Shown here: one piece after another, positions 41,686-52,071 of the stretch
Layout: each line of letters begins with the position of its first letter
Numbering within the stretch: the first letter of the stretch is position 1
Source of the DNA: Notolepis coatsorum
Lineage: Eukaryota > Chordata > Actinopteri > Aulopiformes > Paralepididae
Direction: 5' to 3'
Length of the DNA: 64,000 bases
Assembly: GCA_963971535.1 (NCBI GenBank)
Contig: OZ020598.1
Coordinates: forward strand, 87,068,185-87,132,184
The notes under the pieces: model-generated
Told to the model about the DNA's origin: nothing
The model's database searches: none
Seen by the model: only the letters and a program-made list of their open reading frames with translations
Program-made: the position numbers and the translations under genes

Positions 41686-41965
41686 ATGGTAGAGGTCCTA
41701 ACTTTATACAGTAGAGGTCCTAACTTTATACAGTAGAAGTTCTAACTTTATATGGTAGAGGTCCTAACTTTTTACAGTAGAGGTCCTAACTTTATACAGT
41801 AGAGGTCCTAACTTTATACAGTAGAGGTTCTAACTTTATATGGTAGAGGTTCTAACTTTATATGGTAGAGGTCCTAACTTTATACAGTAGAGGTCCTAAC
41901 TTTATATGGTAGAGGTCCTAAATGTATACGGTAAAGGTCCAAACTTTATACGGTAGAGGTCTTCT
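41686..41965. repeat. minisatellite (GTAGAGGTCCTAACTTTATA)n
   Basis: About 13 units of 20-22 bp with variants 'tacag' and 'tatgg' between 'gtagaggtcctaacttta' cores. Confidence 0.93.
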
Positions 41966-41984
41966 AAATTTAATTTCAACGCTC

Positions 41985-42300
41985 TATTTTCTGGTGATTA
42001 TTTATTTAATAACCTGTTTCCAAAAATATTTTATCGTAGGGCACTCCCACATCATGTGTGGGAAAGTACCAGTTACATTTAAGGAACAAAGTAAGCAATT
42101 TTGGGAGATTGTTGGTTTCATTCTATAGCGTTTCTGGGGAGTTAGATAAGGTTTCTGAGCAAAATCTTAATGGATCAGCTGATGATTTGTATTTCAGGCC
42201 ATGTTAATGTTTTCCAAACCTTTACCCAGTTGATACTGTAACTTGTGGTTGCCAAAATTATATATGATGGAGAGGCGTCCTTTGGTTAAACCTTGTATAT
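41985..42300 (-). mobile_element. L1-like LINE 3' ORF2 fragment
   Basis: The minus strand reads HMMWECPTIKYFWKQVI (about 42,000-42,060), the C-terminal Cys/His motif region of L1-type ORF2 proteins. It is short and truncated on both sides. Confidence 0.5.
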
Positions 42301-42795
42301 ATTCTTAATAAAAGTAACTTTGGGGTGAATGGCTGGTTGAGACCATGGAGCTGTATAGCAGACCCAAGTTGTAAATACAAAAAAATTGGTTTTTCAGATC
42401 TGAGAACGTTCTTAAACATTAACATCCATGACAGTGCCCAGTGCATGGGTAGCAGTTCTCATTCAGTCAGAGATAGAAGAGTGACTGAACTGCTTTTCAC
42501 CATTTATTGGCTCTCAACTGCAGAAGACACACAATAATTGTAGTCTTCTGGTCACTGCACATCTTGTATACTCTCAGCAGAGAAATACAGAACTGCTCTT
42601 TTTGTAATGTATCAATGACACAGTATTTATAAAAAGACATGTATTTTACATTATCATAAAACGGTACTACTTGTCAACACAATGATCGTATAGCTTGTGT
42701 ACTACAACACAGTACTACTACAGTAGTCTATATACATTATATGTGTATATACAAAATTGGTAAACTAGCACAACCTGCTGGACATAGCAGGACAT
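42300..42795. other. intergenic DNA, no gene seen
   Basis: AT-rich sequence without recognisable exon, RNA or repeat structure. Confidence 0.35.
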
Positions 42796-42799
42796 GCAA

Positions 42800-44455
42800 C
42801 ATTGCATAAAGTTACCCGGTACAATAATTACTACCATTCTGTCCCCCGTGCTGCGCTGGGCAACAGTGATCACCATCTTATCCACCTGATCCCTCGCTAC
42901 AGGCAGAGATTAAAACCTGTAGTGCAGAGTTTCAGAGTGTGGTCCAGTGAGGCATGTGAGCGTCTGCGCGCCTGGTTGGAGAGGGCAGGCTGTGACCAGG
43001 ACTTTGTTGAGTGGGCGGGGCCTGAGGCTGGAAACAACCTGGATGAATACACAAATACTGTGACATCTTTCATCAGGTGTGTGTCCCCCTCCGCTCTAGG
43101 AAGATCTTCAACAACAACAAGCCCTGGTTTTCAGCCCAACTCAGGCGGCTGAGGTCGGAGAAGGAGGTGGTCAGGCGCAGTGGTGATGCTCATCAGTTCA
43201 GGCAGGCCAAGTACAAGTTCGCCAAAGAGGTGAGGGAGGCGAAACTTCGCTTCTCAGAGAAACTGTGGCAGCAGCTCTCTGACGGGAATTCCTCCTCCGT
43301 ATGGAAAGGCCTCAAGACCATTACTAACTCCAAGCCGAAGTCCACACAGGCGCCTGATAGGCCCGCCCCCCCCCCCCCCCCCCCTTGCGAACGAGCTAAA
43401 TTAATTTGATTGTAGGTTTGAGAAAGTGGTTCCCCCCCACCCTCTTCCTCCACCCACCCGGCCACAACCTCCATCCCCCCACCCCAGTGGGCCCAGGACC
43501 CCAGGATCTTGTATGTGGACTTCAGCTCGGCCTTTAACACTATCCTTCCAACCATCCTGGAGCACCAGCTATCCCTGCTGCAGATGCCGGCCTCCAGTCG
43601 CAGGTGGATTACGGACTTCCTGTCCAACAGGTCTCAGCGGGTGAAGCTGTGGGGAAGAGCATTTCCAGCTCTAGGTCCACCAGCACCGGTTCCCCGCAGG
43701 GCTGCGTCCTGTCCCCACTACTGTTCTCCCTGTACACCAACAGCTGTGTCTCCACCCCTCGGTCAAACTCCTGAAATTCACTGATGACACCCCCCTGGTG
43801 GGTCTCATCTCCAGGGGGGACGAGTCGGCCTACAGGAGGGAGATCGAGAGGCTGCAGAGCTGGTGCAGCTGCAACAACCTTGAGCTCAATGCTCTAAAGA
43901 CAGTGGAGATGGTAGTGGACTTCCAGAGGAAAGCAGCCACGCCCCCTCCCATCATACTGGTAGGCACCCAGGTGGCCTCTGTGGAGTCATGCCGATTCCT
44001 AGGCATGACAATCTCCCGGGATTTGAAATGGGAGTTAAACATCATGGCCCTGCTTAAAAAGGCCCAGGGGAGGATGTTCTTCCTCCGGCAGTTGAAAAAA
44101 TTCAAACTGCCGAGGACCATGATGGCCCAATTTGACACGGCCATCATTGAGTCCATCCTCACCCACTCCATCATGTCCTGGTTCCCCGCTGCAGCGTCAA
44201 AAGATCTCGCCAAGCTGCAGCGGGTGATTCGCTCCGCGGAGAGGGTGATCGGCTGTCCCCTGCCCTCCCTCAGGTCCCTGCACGACTCCAGGGCGCTGAA
44301 GAGGGCAAGAAAGATCATGGCCGACCCCTCCCACAGCCTCTTCACCCTGCTCCCCTCTGTGAGAAGGCTGAGGATCCCAAAGGCTGTGAAAGCAAGTTTC
44401 TTCCCCTCAGCCGCCAGGCTGATCAATGCCTCATAAAAATATTAAATAAAAGAAT
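42800..44455 (+). mobile_element. L2-clade LINE with internal deletions
   Basis: The plus strand encodes the end of the endonuclease domain (SVPRAALGNSDHHLIHLIPRY), the linker (YKFAKEVREAKLRFSEKLW, SVWKGLKTITN), then jumps across a poly-C tract (43,366-43,384) to the RT (ILYVDFSSAFNTI, GSPQGCVLSPLLFSLYTN, FTDDTPLVGLISRGDESAY) and C-terminus. RT blocks between the linker and FSSAFNTI are missing. The last intact frame is at 43,798-44,436. It is frameshifted at several points. Confidence 0.87.
43798..44436 (+). pseudogene. L2 ORF2 C-terminal region
   Basis: A 212-residue open frame with SLNA-type LELNALKTVEMVVDF, SCRFLGMTISRDLKWELN, KKAQGRMFFLRQLKKFKL, IIESILTHSIMSWFPAA, VIRSAERVIGCPLPSLRSL and ending AVKASFFPSAARLINAS. 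It corresponds to the RT thumb and C-terminus of an L2 element and is not a host gene. Confidence 0.85.
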
Positions 44456-44731
44456 ACATTAGTTTTCCCCCTAAATAACTAGTGCAAGAATCCTTACACA
44501 GCTCCACAAGAGCAACGCAACAATGGAATGCATGGAATGGCGTTGTAACAAACTTTAGAAGTTATATCATGGTAAACATTTAACGTCTATCTATAAAATC
44601 TATACAACTATTGTTACTGGATCTTGTAAACAAGTCACAGTAGAACAGTAATATCATGCTTTTCCAGTGCATACAAACCACTGACTGCACACAAATTAGG
44701 CTTTAAAAAAAGGCTTAACACTTTAAGGATC

Positions 44732-44797
44732 AGCCACAAGTTAACTCGTGTTTCGATTCCACCCGTTGAGGACCAGAGCCACGAGTTAACTCGTGGC
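44732..44797. repeat. paired GTTAAC palindromes
   Basis: GCCACGAGTTAACTCGTGGC (44,778-44,797) is a perfect 20-bp palindrome; a near copy CACAAGTTAACTCGTG sits at 44,732-44,747. Spacing and flanks ('aggatcagcc', 'aggaccagagcc') suggest a tandem duplication of about 47 bp. Confidence 0.85.
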
Positions 44798-44867
44798 AAG
44801 TTGTTATTGTTTTATTCCATATTAATAAACGGAGCAAGATCCCGGATCGACTCTGCAGATGCGACAT

Positions 44868-45007
44868 GCAATACTTGTGCACTGAATAAAAACTCTCAAT
44901 GTACCTTTACATACCAACATCTGTCTGGCCACACCCCTATCCGCCACCTATATAAGCAGGGGTGTGGCCATACACTCAACTCCTTCTTCACTTTCACCTC
45001 AAGGAAG
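44868..45007 (+). repeat. TATA-containing terminal inverted repeat, left copy
   Basis: TACTTGTGCACTGAATAAAA to 'cactttcacctcaagg' recurs inverted at 49,872-50,005. It contains CACCTATATAAGCAGGGG (TATATAAG about 44,949), a core-promoter-like box pointing into the interval. Confidence 0.85.
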
Positions 45008-46077
45008 TGCCTGTATACCAATCACTCAAGTTAGGTTGTTTAGACTAAAGAAAGGAGAACAGCAAGGAGATACGTTGACGTTATATCTTTATTTTCTCTC
45101 TCACTATTTTCGAGAAAATACGGCGATAATGTCTTCGTCACTGGGGTGTCTGGAAGATGATGATCATTCTGACCTCCACCGGCTTTTTCGTATTAGGGGC
45201 TCGCGTCTCTGGTCTAATCCCCACCTGCAGTCCTCCAAAGCTGCGGCTGGATAGGTATTGAACCTCCGGTTCTACAGCTGGACTGTGCAGGAGGCGTCGG
45301 CTGTTTGTGAGAAACTGGCTGCCTCTGGGATGAGTGATGTTTTGCTATGCAAGTGCCGATTGTGTGCTAATGCTATGGGGGTTAGCTGCACAATTTTACG
45401 AAGGCCGGCCCCAGACTGGGGTCCTTTGTTCAGCCTCTTAGGCGATTGACGGAGGGTCCTGGTTTAAAGCCCATGATAGTCAAGCTAGTGGGCCGCGACC
45501 GAGATCTGGTTTAAACCCGGGGTCTCTGGACGAGTGGATTCTTCTCTGTCCTGTGTAGGCCCCATCTTTCAAATGAATGAAAGATTAAACCCTAAACACG
45601 AGGAAAAGTGGGTCTGGATCTTCGTTATCGGAAGCTCCATGCTCAAGTTGGCTGCAGCCCATAAGGGAATTGTGCCGACTCTGCTGTATGTCTGTTAAAT
45701 CACCGTTTGAAAACTGTGTTGACATTTCTTTTTCTCTTCTCTCTTAGGATGAGGAGGGACTCAGACGGCGGCCTGTCTGAAGTGTGGCTTATTATGTTCT
45801 TGTGTACAGTTCAGGTGATAGCTGCTTAGCTTGCGTGCTAGTTGTGTGGCCTACCTGTTAGCCAGTTAGCTGTTAGCTGCGGTGCTAGCTTGTTGCGTTC
45901 ACTAGGCTAGGAACGTTAGCTTGTTGCTATCAGTCGGGAGTTGGTTGTTAGCTTAATGCTACACTGTTGAACGTTACTGTGAGAATAACAAGCCTTAACA
46001 CTCTGACTACGACGTCATCTTTGACAGAGGATGTTAGTCGACCCTACACCGGGTGCCCTGCCAGGGAGGACTTTGTC

Positions 46078-46165
46078 AACATGGAGAATGTAGCGGCTGG
46101 GTGGCGCTGCGGGCATTGCCCTCGTCACCAACGCAGGAGACGCCGGGTTCGACTTCGGCTGTCCC
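46078..46165 (+). mobile_element. tRNA-SINE head-like fragment
   Basis: 'gcggctgggtggcgctgcgggcattgccctcgtcaccaacgcaggagacgccgggttcgac' parallels the head of the SINE at 6,028 (ggcggtcaggtggcgtagcgg..ttcgtcaccaacccc..gttcgaatcc), including A- and B-box-like parts. The body is not recognisable. Confidence 0.45.
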
Positions 46166-47479
46166 CGTTAACCAGTGTTTGCAGTCCTCTCAGCCTGCGC
46201 TCAGGGTGTAGGTAGGAGTCCTGCTGGACTTAACACTTCTTCTTTCCTTCCCTTCTAAATGTTTTGTAATAACGATGTTTTCCAAAACGTATGTTGCTGC
46301 AATACATTGAGGATACGACGCGTGTTGTGTATGAATTGTCTTGTCACTGGTATAGGTTCTCTCTACCTAGAAAATTGCCATTGTTTTTTACGTGAGTACA
46401 AATGAACTGGTTTAGTTGTGATGAGAACATGTGTGTTCATGTAACGTTAGTAACGTGGTTGAGCTCACAACTAAGTGGGTTGTTTACCCTGCAAAGCTAT
46501 GCTTAGTGACATGTGATTGAGGAGTAAGTCCTTCTCTCAGCCTGTGATGACAATAAACAGGTAGCGTGTTCACATATTAACAGTGCAGTACCTGTTCAAC
46601 CTGGTCGTATCAAGGGTAAGGTGGGAAGGGGTGACCCCCCCGGTTTCCCTGGGGCTTCCCCCCTCCTCTCAAACATGTTTTGTTTACAATATATTGTGTC
46701 ACTATGTTTGTGGGGATACGGTGTAACCCTCAGCTTAAGCTGCTGGGGTTGTGCTCCTGCTTGAGAAAACGATTTTTTCCTAGGGAAAATATTGTTTTGG
46801 TCGCTGTCATGTGTGCTTAGCAAGGCCTGTGGCCAATACATAATCGAGGACTTATGTCTTCTCTCGTTATGAAAAACGGCGTTCCTCTGTAGTGAGAGTG
46901 TACTTTTGCCTTTTTTGTTGTGATGAAGGGTTGTGTGTGTCGTTAAGATCCACAACTGGGTTAAGTGTTGGCCTACAGAAGTCACGTGTGTAAGCTCTGG
47001 TACCGGGGCTCTTAAAGGGGCCCTCTCTGGATCTGTGTTTTTTCTTTGTAAAAATCAGATGGCTGTTTTCTCTGGGTCTGTGTTTTTTCTTTGTAAAAAT
47101 CAGGTGGCAGGTTTCGCACATGAGTCTATGTGAAGCTGTTAAACGCTTCATGTAGCATGCTATGACTGGTGTCATGGCTCTACTTTGTCATTACATCGTA
47201 TCAGGGGTGAGGGGTCGTAAAGGGGTGAACTGGTAAACCTTCCTCCCCTTTCTCTGATTGGTCAGGGGTTAAAACCCCCTGTCCTTCAGGCTTCCTGTCA
47301 CAGTGCTGGATCAGTACGTTACGGGGTAGGGGGGGGGGGGGGAATTTCCTGGTCCCACGCCATGAAAGATTGGGCGTGCGGACCGCGGAAATTCCCCCGC
47401 CATAGAGTACGTCACTGGGCGCGTTTCTATTGGTAAGACTTCCGTGGGTTATTCAGGCTCCATGTTATGGACCTCTGTT

Positions 47480-47610
47480 ACAGGGAGTTTCAGAGCCTCC
47501 TCCTCAGGGAGTTCAGAGCCTCCTCCTCAGGGAGTTTCAGAGCCTCCTGTGAGTTCAGACCCTCCTTCCCAGTGAGGGAGCCGCCTCAGAGTTTCAGAGC
47601 CTCCTCCTCA
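47480..47610. repeat. minisatellite of TTCAGAGCCTCCTCCTCAGGGAG units
   Basis: Four to five degenerate units of about 25-28 bp. Confidence 0.8.
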
Positions 47611-49792
47611 GATTGTCAAGGTGAGTAGAACTTTAAAAGAAGTTCTGCTCTGTTGTATGTGGTTGCAATATGTCTTTTCAATCTATTGCTCACGTGGGAA
47701 GTCTCTCTGGGGGTTCCCCGTCCTCTCCTTTTTGGAGTAGGTGGACGGGGTATTGTTTAGGGTTTCCCTGACTCCTCGCCTTAAAGGTCTGTTGAGTCAT
47801 GGGTTTCCCCCCGTCATAGGGGTACGTCGCTCTCCGTCCCCTCTTTTATGGAGCATGGTTGACGGGGTGGTGTTTTTCCCTCAGCCGCGTCGTATGGGAC
47901 CCATGTCCGTATTATTTTTTCTTTTTTCTGTCGAAAATGAAAAATTCAAAAAGCGGCTTCTTGTCGTTCTCCCAGGCGGCTTGGAGGAACGGTATCTGGT
48001 GTCTTGTTAGACTATCCATTGATGTGTTTTGGGTCTCGACGTGTACATAGTGCTGGCCCTGAGTGCTTCTGATAGGAATCACACATGAGGCTTGCGCGCC
48101 TTGGTTGCTCATCATTAAAACTGCGTTTTTATGGGGCAACTGGGATGGAGTTTGTCTCTTCCGAGCGCCAGTTTACTAGGTTTGTCTCGACGAATTCTCG
48201 TTCATATCTGGGGGATGTTAACGGAATAGATCAAAGCATAGGCAGAGGGGTCTCACGCCCTTGGGGTGGGCCACTGAGCGCGGTACGAACGGGACCGTCT
48301 GGGTGGCGCCCTCTATATAATGTTTTGGATCGACACGCGTACCTACCCCCCTCCTAGAGTTGGGGATGTCGGCGTGATTAGGGCACGGGACTGGTTCTGG
48401 TCACGCCGGTCCAGGTCAGTTAACCCGTTGTCCGCCGGGGACGCAGATCTGCTGTTCTGGTACCCTGAGGGACTTGTACTTTTTTCGGGGGAAAAAATGC
48501 CGGGTCGGCCCGGGTGTCACAGGGTTTGGCGTTATGGAGATGTTCGTGGTTGTGTTACTACGTATTACCCCTCACTGTTGCTTGGTCCATGTTGTGTTGT
48601 ACCTTGAGCTGTGCTAAGGGGGCCTGGTCCTTCTCCATTCTTTTCGCCCCTCTCTTCTCCCTCTTACGCATGGCTGAGAGGGGGCTGTTGAGGTGGTTCT
48701 TATGGAATTCCTCTGGCATCCCTGTGTACGTCCCGGTCCGCCGGGCCCGGTCCGAAGTTGTTTTCGTCGACCCGTAGGCCTGGGATAACCCCTTTTTGAA
48801 ACTGAAACACTTGTACTGCGGTATAGCCAGTGTATACCCGCAGGTGTGTTTTGGAGTTTTTTACTGAGGGGTTATAGGAACAATCACCTCATGTTTAACC
48901 AAGAGGGTGATTGGTTCCCTGGTGTGTTGGAGCGGAGTCAACTCCAGGGTTAACCGCTTGAGTGTGCCCCCGCACGTTTCATGACATCTGCCAAACAATG
49001 CCAGCATATGCCCCTTCCGCCGGGGTGCTGTTTCAGCTGACCCCTTTGGCGCCTGTCTCGTCCGCAGTGCTCCAGGCTCGGGTCAAGTGCCTGCTGCCTG
49101 GATTGAGGGATCGGCCTCTTCTGGAGGTCGTCTCCCCGGTGCGCTGCCTGCTCCCGCTGTAGGTGTAGCCTCTTGAGTGCTTCGAGTTACAGCCATGCTG
49201 ACTGCCTGAGTATGCCAGGGTCAGTGAGCCAGGCGGCGTGCTATTGGGGGGAAGGGCCTGCTATTGGATGGGCCCTGTCCAAATACGCTGGCGATGTGGG
49301 GGGCTGTGTCACTAGTGACCGCCTGGTGAGGTCTCGATGCTGTGGCGTCATTGGCCTCTCCGGGCCCCCTTTTTCCGGGGGGATCCAGTCCCTTCTGGGT
49401 CTGGGTCCTCCTTCGCGCTCCGCTGCTACGGCCTTGCCACGGGGTTGAGTTTTGCTCTTGACCCCGTGATTTTGGGGGTGGTAACGAGGTTTGTTCCTTC
49501 CGTTCGTTCCCTGGTGGCATGCGGGTTGTGCGTGTGTGTAGTCGTGGGTACCTACCCCACGGTCTGCTCACCCTGTGCGTTAAGTTGCTTGAGTTCCTCT
49601 TCATGCAGTCAGATTCGTCTCCCTCCCGTCCTCCAATAGGGAGGGTTCCCTCCAATAGGGAGGGTCGGGGGGGCTCGGGTCCTCCCCGGTTCTGATGGTT
49701 GTGGGGGGCCTCAGTGGGGTACATTTGTCGGGCGTAAGCTCTGCTCAGCTCCTGTGGTGCAATAGACGCTGAGCAGAGCTACACGTAATGTA

Positions 49793-50078
49793 ACGTACTG
49801 TTATGTATATAAACATAGTTACATGAGTAGTGACGCTCAGCGTCTGGACGCCACTGCAGCCCTTGATCTTGCCTTGTGGTGAAAGATTGAGAAGGAGGTG
49901 AGTGTATGGCCACACCCCTGCTTATATAGGTGGCGGATAGGGGTGTGGCCAGACAGATGTTGGTATGTAAAGGTACATTGAGAGTTTTTATTCAGTGCAC
50001 AAGTACTGACGTGAAGCATGTGCAATAGACGCTGAGCGTCACTACACTCATGTAACTATGGTTATATACATAACCGTA
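49793..50078. repeat. about 50-bp inverted repeat bracketing the right terminal repeat
   Basis: GTTATGTATATAAACATAGT ... GACGCTCAGCGTCT (49,798-49,843) recurs inverted at 50,026-50,075. Each arm includes a 14-bp near-palindrome around TGACGCTCAGCGTC. The 180 bp between the arms contain the right copy of the TATA-containing repeat. Confidence 0.82.
49872..50005 (-). repeat. TATA-containing terminal inverted repeat, right copy
   Basis: Inverted copy of 44,868-45,007 with few differences, including GCTTATATAGGTGG. Its TATA box would drive transcription leftward, back into the 45-49.8 kb interval. Confidence 0.85.
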
Positions 50079-50079
50079 C

Positions 50080-51180
50080 GATTTGTCCCACAAGCCTTAC
50101 GTTGGGCAGCCCTGGCCCCTGTGTGGGGTGCTGGTTTAGTAAGCTGGAAATTTAGCTACCATTTGACCCTATGCATATGCAATTCTGAGTATTGATTGGC
50201 TAAGGAAGCACAAACTTACTGAGCAGAAGCTGGGACAAACACAACAGACGGCGTAAACATGATTGTAATAAAAAAGATATCTCTTGGTTATATTAATAGC
50301 TACATCAAATAACCCACATACTTTTCTTTTAGTCTGGTTAAAGCCAGGATTCTCCCAACCAACATTTGTGTATGGTCTTGATAAGCTATTTGATTTAGTT
50401 TGGCAGAATATCCCGAGCCCTCTATATTAGGGTTAGGTTTGTGTCAAAAATAGATATGATGATTTCAGGACATGGTTTGGGAAATGGACATGGTTCTCCT
50501 GCGTTGCCCTACCAGTTAGGCTAATTAACTAACAGCATACTCTAGTGGTCAGCCCAAGTTACTACATATAAGACACTGTAGCTTTTACAGTGTAGCTTTT
50601 TAGCTATTTGTCCAATTTGAGGGAACGTCATCCATTTTGAGAATTGACATGTTATTCCTGTGCCCCAAGACAGTTCAGCTGATATTTGTGAACATGCACC
50701 AGTCTCTCCTGAAGCTAGAAACCAAAGGGATTTGTGAAATCTGGGGCTCCATACAATGTTGGGGCTCTGAGATTTGTGAGGCCAGAACATGTTTGTGAGC
50801 TCTTGCACCCAAATTAGGGGTTAGGGGGAGGGGCCTGTAGGGATGGAGGCCTGCTCCCGTCTCTGCATGTTCCAGTCTGACCCTAAGCCAAAGAAGCAAT
50901 AATGGAATGTAAACCTCATTTAGGTGTGAGAATTCAGTTCACTCAATATTTAAGGGCTCTACAAAGTGCCCCAATTATTGTATGGAGCAGCAGCCTGATC
51001 TTACATCCAGGAGACATCACAGATTGGAGGGTTGTATCTCTGATGTATAGCTTTAGAATTATAGATCTATAAATGTTCTCATAAAGTATTCTTATACAGT
51101 AGCATATATAGAGAACGTAAGGTGGGCAGGGAGTTAGATGGTTGCTAAGGGGTTAAGCCGCCATCTGTAGAGGATTACTC
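50080..51180. other. intergenic DNA, no gene seen
   Basis: No exon-like frame or transposon end was recognised. Confidence 0.35.
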
Positions 51181-51710
51181 TGGTTGATGGTGTGTTGACA
51201 GACAGATGTCACGACCATTGATTGATTGAAAACTTTATTAACAGATTGCAGAATGGGTTCACTACAGTACAGCTCAATACACACAATTGTTAAGGGGATG
51301 CAGACCAGAGAAAGACTTTCTGTAGAGGACTACTCTGGTTGACAGACAGATGTCACGACCATAGAGGACTACTCTGGTTGACAGACAGATGTCACGACCA
51401 TAGAGGACTACTCTGGTTGACAGACAGATGTCATGACCATCTGTAGAGGACTACTCTGGTTGACAGACAGATGTCACGACCATAGAGGACTACTCTGGTT
51501 GACAGACAGATGTCATGACCATCTGTAGAGGACTACTCTGGTTGACAGACAGATGTCACGACCATAGAGGACTACTCTGGTTGACAGACAGATGTCACGA
51601 CCATCTGTAGAGGACTACTCTGGTTGACAGACAGATGTCACAACCATCTGTAGAGGACTACGCTGGTTGATGGTGTGTTGACTTGACAGGCGGATGTCAC
51701 GACCATCATG
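51165..51710. repeat. minisatellite (TAGAGGACTACTCTGGTTGACAGACAGATGTCACGACCATC)n with a LINE insert
   Basis: About nine units of 36-45 bp. After the first unit a TTGA-tailed LINE 3' tip (51,217-51,320, antisense: 'attgattgattgaaaactttattaacagattgcagaatggg') interrupts the array. Confidence 0.9.
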
Positions 51711-51983
51711 GCAGCAACTTCAGCCCTTCTTTTTCTTCAAACCTTTCTCCGATCTCTCGATACAAATTGATGTTTAGAACACCATCAACTTATAAGGGAA
51801 GGTCTGATATTTACTTTATTTGCCTCTATAGCCAACTTATTCTCAGTGCAGGAACTCTAAAACTACAGAACAAACACGGGCTGTGCCACTGAATCAGGCA
51901 GCAGAGCCAATACATAATGGGTGTTGTTTATACTCTCTTAATTATGTAGAATAAATATTGGAAGATTGAACCAAATTGGCCAA

Positions 51984-52071
51984 ATCTAAAGCCCTGCCCT
52001 CTTTTCTTGATCCTCCAATCACAACTGTTGCTTCCCTGGCAGGATCAAGAAACGAGGGCAGGGTTTGAGAT
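51984..52071. mobile_element. short foldback MITE, copy 2
   Basis: ATCTAAAGCCCTGCCCTCTT at the left matches in inverted form the right end AAACGAGGGCAGGGTTTGAGAT. The left arm shares TCTTGATCCTCCAATCACAA with the inverted right arm of the copy at 5,735-5,852. The inner right arm is deleted here. Confidence 0.55.

Larger units (their letters stand above)
45008..49790. other. non-coding interval between inverted promoter-like repeats
   Basis: GC-richer than its surroundings. No frame with recognisable protein similarity was found. It holds GCTAGC/GTTAGC-rich DNA (45,815-45,960), a tRNA-SINE-like head (46,078-46,165), two 'tgtgttttttctttgtaaaaatcag' copies (47,030-47,105), a 27-bp-type array of 'gttcagagcctcctcctcaggga' (47,480-47,610) and a TATATAA near 48,313. 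It may be the body of a non-autonomous element. Confidence 0.4.

Noticed and set aside
41686-41965. Short regular repeats considered as a CRISPR array
   Set aside because: Head-to-tail 20-22-bp minisatellite with no unique spacers in eukaryotic DNA.
42325-42537. 70-residue plus-strand frame
   Set aside because: No motif, no splice context; length expected by chance in this composition.
43830-44426. 198-residue minus-strand frame
   Set aside because: Antisense shadow of L2 ORF2.
49221-49724. 167-residue minus-strand frame, Pro/Arg/Gly-rich
   Set aside because: No recognisable domain; biased composition from GC-rich DNA. Kept only as part of the unexplained interval.
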